Shown here piece by piece: positions 55,232-64,000 of a stretch of 64,000 nt of DNA. The position numbers and the translations under genes are program-made. Under the pieces are notes generated by a model, which saw nothing but the letters and a program-made list of their open reading frames with translations, was not told the origin of the DNA and did not search any database. The stretch comes from Termitomyces sp. T153. Taxonomy: Eukaryota; Basidiomycota; Agaricomycetes; Agaricales; Lyophyllaceae. The DNA is taken from the NCBI GenBank assembly GCA_018296165.2, contig JACKQL020000005.1, positions 434,001-498,000 of the forward strand. The letters run 5' to 3'. Position 1 is the stretch's first letter; each line of letters opens with the position of its first letter.

Positions 55232-56873
55232 GTAGATTAGATTCAAGATTGACGGGCGCAGGAAAAGCGTGATGGGAGGTAAATCCTAACTGAATGGATT
55301 CCGCTGCAATGTTGGAGAATGGAGCTAGAGGTGGGCAAACTGGAAACTTTGGTACGTAAGTCTGTGGGCCGGGGCCCATAACCTGTTGCAGTTATACGTG
55401 CACAGGAGAAGGGAACAGACCTAACAACCAAAAGGTAACACTGCCTAAGTGATAAGAACACCTGGAGGTTCGTGGTTTTCAAATAGAATCATATTCATGC
55501 GTAGCGTAGCTAAATTGTCCAGTACTTACCTGGAGGTTCGTGGTTTTAGAATAAAGACCACAAACCTCACCAGGAATGAAGATTGAGAACTCTGTCATGT
55601 GAGTAAGACAAAAAGAGAAATATAGTGTGGTAGTACTTCCGTCAACCTGAAATCTCAACAGACAGGGCATGGTACCTACTGGGCCTAAACGCCCAGACCC
55701 TTGTAAATATCGACCAGAAGTGCATGTAAATTTATCTGCAACCGCAACACTTTTGTGTGTGTGCGTTGCTATGTACTTCAAGTAATCGTTCTCGTAGACA
55801 GCACTGGGCTGATATGCATGCGTACCTCAAAGCCTAACGCTACATATTGTTCGGTAGATTACACAAAGTGTCACCATAGTTGGTGGAGGTTGGTTCCCCT
55901 TGGTTGCTATGGAGGTAGCCTACATACTACATATGCTGCAAATTTGAATCACCCGTCGAATGGGGTAATTTCTTGATCTTGAGCGATTTATACGGAGATC
56001 AACGTGTGCGTTCCTCGCATAGGTGTTGGGCTTGTCGATGGAAAATTTCCTTCCCTCTCGCATGCGCCACCACGTAGTAGGACGATCCGCTGATGGCCGC
56101 GTGTCTGTTTTCGCCGACCGAAACGTCTGAGTTAGATTGAGGGTAGCCATTACCGTGACGGCCTGAGTGTTGCAGCTACTATGGTCAACCATAGACTAAC
56201 ACAGAAGTTTGCGAAGTTCATGATCAGCAATCATTTCACCGTCCTGCTTGACCTGAGCTTTAGGCTGAGCTATCTGGGTTGGCGATCGGATCTGCGTTTA
56301 TCAGGATCGTCCCTTCCTCGTTACGACTCAGGAGATTTCAATACATACACGAAAAACATCGACAATTTTTATGATCGGCTTCAAGTTTTTGCGAACATCC
56401 ATGACAGAAGCCACAAAAAAAGGGAAAAGCTGACTCATACGTTCTGTGGTCGTAGTCGGGATTTCCAAATATGGATGGCGAGTGTCATTGTGGATGTAAA
56501 CGCGTTACTTATTCTACGAGTCTCCTTGTCGTCCTTTGTATCGGTCTTGGCTGCAATTCTAATCATCCATTTCAATCCATGTTGACTCAAATCAAATCCA
56601 GATGTTCGTTGCTCTGAGTGACTCCAGGACTTGCGAGCTATGACTCGATCCTGTAGAGCCTGCATTTTCTGTCGATCCACCCCCTGATCTCCTCTGTCAT
56701 ATTGGCAATTATGTATGCCCAGCTAGCTGACATTGATTAAGAGATCAACATATCCCGACGATCTTCGGGATTTATCCACAGATTCTGTAGATATCCAGAC
56801 AGATCGTTCCGCAAGCCTGAGTGGAGCAGTATAAAAACGTCAAACTCGTCTCCTTCGTCCGTATAGTATAATC
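55232..56873. other. Unassigned part of the right arm, with repeat R
   Basis: Mirror image of 39347-40989; the same open frames recur because the DNA is identical. TATAAAA at 56830-56836 belongs to the halogenase gene. Confidence 0.4.
56830..56836 (+). promoter_or_regulatory. TATA box of the halogenase-like gene (right arm)
   Basis: TATAAAA 44 bases before ATG 56874; its mirror at 39384-39390 serves the left copy. Intact although the coding sequence is broken. Confidence 0.5.
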
Positions 56874-58938
<2,065 letters not shown>

Positions 58939-59275
58939 TCACTAAAATTTACTCGATTTCACATTTTTCGTGAATCGGTGATTGCTGTATAAATTGTATT
59001 CTCAGATACCCGCGCTTGCGTGAGGTTTTTATCAAAGCGCGCAATTCCCTCACTTGATGTGCCTTCAACTCGGAATATAGGTCCTATTTAGTGATGTGAC
59101 AGGACAGGTCCGCTCGGCCCACAGCCTGGAGCTGGCCACCAGCCGGGCCAAAAAAAGCCGGGCCGCCACAAGCCGTGGTTCGGGCTTTAAACGGCAGGAA
59201 GAGCCGCGAGAAGAAAGGCGAAACTTAGTTCGTAATTTTTTGTGTTGAGTTTGCAAACGCACGTTCAAGTTTGCT
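58939..59275. other. Between halogenase and DUS1 pseudogenes, right arm
   Basis: Diverged counterpart of 36882-37274, with the GC-rich, possibly MITE-like stretch 59085-59225. No gene. Confidence 0.3.
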
Positions 59276-60110
59276 GTGGATCTGAGCTCCTACGTACAAT
59301 GCAATTGTGTTCAGAACATATACTTCCAGTGGTCTATGGGCTCTGGTAGTCCGGTGCCATACAGACCGCCCGCTCATCGTGCAATTTTGCTCTTACGTCC
59401 TCCGATCAGCCAAGCTCGTCGAGGCTCACTGCGACGCTGTAGACATTTGACCTCGGCTACCCGCGGGATATCTCGCGGAGGGGACACTTTTAGCAGGACG
59501 AGTGGGATCTAATATACAATATGAGTATGTGTTTTTTTCGCGTGTTTCCTTCTATCGGAAAGACAATTGAGTATGCAAAAATGCTCGACCTCACAAGGGC
59601 GCAAATTATCACTTGTCATGGACGAACGCATGAGCAGAGGGGGAAGAAATACTGTGAGTCAATGGCCGAGCTCTTTCCTTTCCTCTACTCAGTACTTACT
59701 CCCAACCAGGGTCTCGCATCCTACGCACACGTCGCAGCTGTCAAACGCGCCGTATCCATCCCAGTCTTCGCGAACTGCAAGCAGCCGACGTACAACGCTG
59801 CATAGACGAGACAGGCGCAGACGGCGTCATGTTTGCCGGTCTTGTACAACCCTGCCCTGTTCCGCGGGCTCTCCACCTCTTACATACCCACTGAAGAACA
59901 ACAACGCAACCACACCCATTCCAAACTACCACCCCTCTCTCGCACTCAACAGTCGCACTTGAATACCTTTCCATCGTCCGCTCGCGATGCACACGCACCT
60001 CGCCCTTCACCTGTTCAAGATTCTCTTGTCCGCGCTTGGGAGGGAGATCGTGAGGCAGCTGGCACGGAGACTTGAAATTCGTTTGTCCCCACCTCGAGTA
60101 TTTGCATGGA
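59276..60110 (+). pseudogene. DUS1-like tRNA-dihydrouridine synthase, right-arm copy (broken)
   Basis: Plus-strand counterpart of 35660-36881. A RPLIVQFC-like block (59370-59395, across frames) is kept here and lost on the left; the EAHCDAVDI hallmark is followed by a TGA; about 100 bases are deleted after TYNM-equivalent NM, removing the exon with LYRDLSV; then FRVFPSIGKTIEYAKMLDL, AQIITCHGRTHEQR and LYNPALFRGL follow. Similarity ends in the C-terminal part at about 60140. Not functional. Confidence 0.72.
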
Positions 60111-60144
60111 AAACCGGGTGCTTATACAGATACGCACACAAGAA

Positions 60145-60990
60145 TTAGTTCATAAGTCTCACTATGGCTAATTGTGGTTATGCTCAGAATTTGAGTGGAC
60201 CGAGGTCCATGGCTTTTTTGTAATCATGAATGGATTTCAAACTCTTAAACCTGGTAAGGACCGGTACTCAACCATACATCCTAACGACCTCAAAATTTAC
60301 TGGAGAAATGGGTGATATTACGATCACAGAGGATGAAATACAAGATGAAAGTAGAGGGGATTGGTTCTCGAAATCTTTAATCATCCTTCAGGTCACTTGG
60401 TTTATACTAAATATCTTTGTGCGTGCGGTGCAGCATCTCGCTGTCACTGAGGCTGGAGATCGCCACACTTGCGTTCGTCATTGTCAACTTCACGATATAC
60501 TTCTTTTGGTGGAATAAGCCCTTCGATGTCGACTGCCCAATCATAATTCCAACCTATCGTGAATCAGCTACCTGGGTAGCGATTTCCCGCTCTTCTCAAG
60601 ATCAACTTAGGTCCGAGGTTTGATCATCTTCCACGCAAAACACCGAAGGGAATTTGATCGTCAGCAGGGATCTGCCTACATCTTATTCACAGTCTGAACC
60701 TACTCTCTTGAACAGTCAAGGTTCAAGGGAATGTGATGATAACATCAGTTCAAACCATGATGGTGATGTTACTCATCTAGATGCAAATCAGTCTTTTCAA
60801 GACCAGGCATCCTCACTCGGCAAAAGATAACGAATATACATTTGATGATCCCACCGTCACCATGTCCCCTGCTTTATCTATTCCAAAACAAGTCATTCTA
60901 CGTATGTGGACCTGACACACATCTGTACGATGTGTCTGATATAAATGTCTCTGGTGACGTTCCTGTGGAAGGAGTAATTCATAACAAAAA
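60145..60990 (+). pseudogene. Membrane-protein gene fragment (exon 2, first half)
   Basis: The plus strand reads the family's exon 2 from an intact-looking intron end (TCAG|AATTTGAGTGG), GFFVIMNGFQ-type start with a stop, DEIQDESRGDWFSKS, QVTWFILNIFVRAVQHL, a frameshift at VTEA, FFWWNKPFDVDCPI and the beginning of the Ser-rich loop. Stop codons and deletions break it; exon 1 and all C-terminal helices are missing. Joined directly to the DUS1 fragment at 60140. Confidence 0.72.
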
Positions 60991-60994
60991 GGCT

Positions 60995-61190
60995 TCATCA
61001 TAGAAGATGAACTGAAGGATAACAGCAAAGGGGATTGGTTCTCAAAATCTAAAAATCTATAAGCATCCTTCAGGTCACTGAGTTTATACTACAGATTTTG
61101 GTGCATGTGATGCAGCATCTTGTCATCATGGAGGTGGAGATTGCCACATGTGCTTTTGCACCAGAGGCTGGCAGAGTGATCTATTATCCA
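60995..61190 (+). pseudogene. Second, shorter membrane-protein gene fragment
   Basis: EDELKDNSKGDWFSKS and the following helix (QVTEFILQILVHVMQHL in mixed frames) repeat the start of the 60300-60450 region, now without CG. It abuts the first fragment and marks the start of the CG-poor DNA to the right. Confidence 0.6.
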
Positions 61191-61304
61191 CCTGTCATCA
61201 CAAGCAAAGCATGATATATTGATACTTGTACTTACAAGATCACCTCATATATGAAAGTCTTGTAATGTCACATGATGTTAACAGCACCAAATGTTGAACT
61301 GGAC

Positions 61305-61405
61305 AAAAAAAAAGAGAACCAAAGGGAATTGAACCAACAACCTTCTGAATGATGGGCACAATTCCAAAGGACACACAATAGAACAATCAAGTCAACAGAC
61401 TAAGT
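61305..61405 (-). ncRNA. tRNA-like / pol III (SINE-like) remnant
   Basis: On the minus strand a B box, GGTTCAATTCC (61325-61335), is preceded by AGAAGGTTGTT as in a tRNA variable loop and T stem, and followed 12 bases later by nine T residues, a pol III stop. An A-box-like TAGTCTGTTGA lies about 66 bases upstream, too far for an intronless tRNA. I find no acceptor stem pairing, so this is a decayed tRNA or SINE head. Confidence 0.3.
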
Positions 61406-61549
61406 GATAAATTTTAATACATTAGGCCTATGTACCTAGGGACCTGCCTGTTGAGTACATGGTTAGCCTGATTAGAGTTCAGTCAGTGTTCCAGTTAGGT
61501 AGTTAAAGGTTTGGTTAGGTTTGGTTGACATTCTGTTAAGGTTTTGTTA
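61406..61549. other. Unassigned CG-poor sequence
   Basis: Includes GGTTTGGTTAGGTTTGGTTG near 61508. Nothing recognisable. Confidence 0.3.
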
Positions 61550-61890
61550 ATATGCTTAGGGTGGCAGGGATATTTGGAAGGGGGGCTTGCTCCCCTTATT
61601 ATAATAGATTTGGCCACCTTTGAGAAAGACTTTTGGGAGGAGTTTTTCCCTATTGACCCTGCCAAAACTGCTGCTTTAGCACTATGTGACAGGGAGCAGT
61701 ATGGGCAAGGGAAGCAGGCACTGGATGAGTACATTGCCTCCTTCCAGGCACTAGTCAAGCAAGCTGCCTACCCCAATGGTCTCCAACTATGCCTTTCATT
61801 TCAGGATGGCTTGCACCCTGCACTGATAGAGTGCATTGATAACCTGGCCAAGGGCTGCCCAGTGATAAGACCTACTTGTTGCTGAGCACT
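61550..61890 (+). pseudogene. Gypsy gag fragment
   Basis: An open plus frame encodes the central capsid region of a gypsy gag: FEKDFWEEFFPIDPAKTAALA, REQYGQGKQALDEYIASFQ, LCLSFQDGLHPALIECIDN. It stops at 61883-61885 and is cut by LTR1 at 61978. Same family as the gag at 62535. Confidence 0.75.
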
Positions 61891-61977
61891 ATTTTTGGCA
61901 GTTCTGATTGGACAGCAGCTGATTATATTGACATGGCACAAGTCACAATACAAGTCACAACACTTAAGATGTGGGGC

Positions 61978-62388
61978 TGTCAGGGGACTGCTCAGTCTAG
62001 ACCTCTTGATTGTTTTTGTTATTCCGGGCCTACCACACATTGTAGGCCTCCCATCTTTGGTCCACAGGTACTTTCGACCAAGGGCTATCTTTTGGTTATA
62101 TTTGTGTGGGGTCACGTGCAGGGAGTACGGAGATCGAGGCCAATTATGGTGGATTTCCATTTTCGGACCGGACTCCGGATTTGATTGTTGTTGGCTGTTA
62201 TTTCCAGAAGCTCTAGAGTAAATTTTCCAAACACTGGCATTGGGGATCCTTAGACTTGTTCTCTTTGGATCTCCCTCTGCCAGGTGAGTAGCTAGAACTC
62301 TAGAACTTCTTGTAGATACTGAATAGACTTTGGATCTCCCTCTGCCAGTTGTGTGACTTAGCCACAGCCTCCAGAGGTCACCCTTACA
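61978..62388 (+). repeat. LTR1 copy, 5' LTR of a gypsy element running off the window
   Basis: 411 bp, TGTCAGGGGACTGCTC...CACCCTTACA, followed by GCAGAACAAGTC as in the element at 42.6 kb. Its first half differs from other LTR1 copies and carries a cluster of CG dinucleotides (62026-62182) within CG-poor DNA. Confidence 0.8.
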
Positions 62389-62534
62389 GCAGAACAAGTC
62401 TCTAGCTTTGGTCTGGGAGCCCCCTTTGCCATTTCTTTGAGGATTCATTGCAATTGTGCCTGTTGCATCAAGGAGTTGAAGCAACTAGAAGGTCTCTCCC
62501 CCACCAGTGCTCTGATAGTCCCTGTGTTCTTCCT

Positions 62535-63829
62535 ATGACCCAGCCAACCCCTCCAGCACCTCCCCCTGAGTCTACAAGCCCCCAGGATGATGCCTGGAGT
62601 TGTTTGCTGTCCCTAGAGACACAGGTTCAACTTACCCAAGCTTCCCTTACTTCCCACATGGCCAAACTCACTGAACTCCATCAAACTACTGAAGCAGTGT
62701 CCCTTTCTCTCCAAGCCCTTCTGGAACGTCTTCCCCTCACTCCTACTACACCTCCTATGCCCCCAGCTGATGCAGAACAGTTTGTGTCTGCACCTAGCTC
62801 AGGCTTTCCAGCTCCAGCTGCTGCAGAACAGTTTGCATCTGCATCTGGCTTGGGCTTTTCAGCTTCCCATTCCAAACTCCCTTGTCCTGCACTCCCTGAC
62901 ATATATGATGGAGATTGTAAGGCTGGGGAATGCTTCCTCCAGTCCTGTATCACCTAGATTCAGCTGAGTGGTGAAGCCTTTGCCTCTGATGCCCTCAAAA
63001 TTGCTTAGGTGCTCTCTTATATGAAGAAGGGCCAAGCTTTGACCTATGCATTGCGCATCTTCTGGTGTCCAGGAGGGGTAGAGAGTTTTGCTAGTTGGAT
63101 AGAGTTTGAGAAGGATTTCTGAGCTGAGTTCTCCCCTCTTGACCTGGCCAAGACCACTGCCCTCTCCCTTTGAGACTGAGATCAGTACAGTTAAGGAAAG
63201 CAGTCTCTAGATGAGTATATTGATTTGTTCCATGCTTTAGTTGAGCAAGCTGGTTATCTGGATGGTCTTCAGCTCTGCCTCACCTTTTGGGAAGGACTCC
63301 ACCCCTCTCTCATGGACTGTATTGATAACATGGTGGAAGGGTGCCCAGATGACAAACATGTAGACACCTGGTACAAGGTGGCATGCAAGCAGTGGCAGCT
63401 GATGGAACTCAAACATGAGCTGTGACACACGCAGCATCCTCCAGTTACTTTTTGCTCTCTGACAGCCTCTTGCATGGGTGCAAACCCTTCCATCCCCTCC
63501 CATGTTGCTCCATTCCATGCTCTTCCTGTTGCTCCTCCACATCCTCTACTCCAAGGAGTTCCAATGGATGTTGATGCTTCCTGTCAGCAGTCCTCCACCC
63601 CCTTGTTGTGTCAACACTGTGGAAAGGCTGGCCATTTTGCCTGTTATTGTTCTCAAGGGTTGGAAGTGCATTACCTATCTTCATCTGAGCAAGAGGAGCT
63701 GCTTGCCCAAATCCTTGCAGCCCACAATGCAGTAGGAGCTCCCTCTCCTAATGCACTTGCAACTGTTCCTCCCATTGAGGTTGTCAGCAAGTTGGAGGTC
63801 ACGTTCATAGAGCCTAAGGAGGATTTTTG
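62535..63829 (+). pseudogene. Gypsy gag (decayed), pol beyond the window
   Basis: ATG 62535 (MTQPTPPAPPPESTS) opens the frame. A Ser/Pro-rich start, a coiled-coil-like LETQVQLTQASLTSHMAKL, two near-repeats around AEQFVSAPSSGF / AEQFASASGLGF, the capsid region and a CCHC zinc knuckle CQHCGKAGHFACYC (63606-63647) are in order. Stops interrupt at 62955, 63007, 63119 and others. The end (EPKEDF, TGA 63827-63829) is followed by 170 bases of probable protease-region sequence to the window end. With the LTR at 61978 this is the 5' part of a larger element. Confidence 0.75.
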
Positions 63830-64000
63830 AAGAGGCAGCAGATGACCTGTATGCCCCTGTTGCCTAGCACTAATCATTCCACTCCCTTATTTATAGAATC
63901 AAATATATCTGTCACTGCTATTGATACTATGCCCAAAATGATAAGCCCCCCCTCAGACATACAAAACCCACCTCCAGCTAAAGTCTCAGCTAGGAACACA

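Overview
The window looks like a transposon-rich stretch of an agaricomycete (mushroom-forming basidiomycete) genome. The support is: short introns of about 50-80 nt with GTRWGT donors; Ty3/gypsy and Ty1/copia retroelements of the kind common in these fungi; a tandem family of multi-pass membrane proteins typical of them; and two copies of a flavin-dependent halogenase-like gene that resembles the halogenases of Physalacriaceae such as Armillaria. The genus is an inference, not a demonstration.

Layout. (1) 233-10555 is a young, complete Ty3/gypsy element with 852-bp LTRs that differ at one site I could find. It is inserted in a fragment of a tRNA-dihydrouridine synthase (DUS1-like) gene. Between integrase and 3' LTR it carries an antisense, four-exon gene behind a truncated antisense LTR of another family. 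(2) 10556-35935 is a head-to-tail array of four units (starts near 10558, 15982, 21826 and 27630, with a fifth start near 35936). Each unit holds a + strand Ser/Pro/Thr-rich gene (best kept in unit 1, broken in units 2-4), a - strand two-exon membrane-protein gene (all four open and in phase), a small - strand 80-residue ORF behind a TATA box, and a - strand DUS1 3' fragment. Unit 4 is enlarged by a 2.4-kb insertion that contains a solo LTR with a perfect 5-bp duplication.

(3) About 35955-41347 and 54873-60140 are the arms of a large inverted repeat. Each arm carries a DUS1 pseudogene, a halogenase pseudogene and the start of a copia gag. The inner ~3.27 kb of the arms looks identical, and the outer ~2 kb is clearly diverged, with a sharp step between. 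(4) The 13.5-kb spacer 41348-54872 is a nest of decayed gypsy and copia pieces and several LTR families. (5) 60145-61190 holds broken pieces of the membrane-protein gene, and 61550-64000 holds gypsy gag remnants plus a 5' LTR-gag that runs off the window.

How it fits together. The array and the inverted repeat appear to be segmental duplications of one ancestral locus (Ser/Pro gene - membrane gene - small ORF - DUS1 - halogenase). Retroelements interrupted and probably helped to rearrange it. Most transposon DNA is strongly depleted of CG dinucleotides with matching TG/CA changes, as expected from cytosine-methylation decay. In unit 4 the same decay reaches into neighbouring duplicated host DNA and stops near the 3' end of the membrane gene. 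No operons, CRISPR arrays, rRNA genes or intact tRNA genes were seen.
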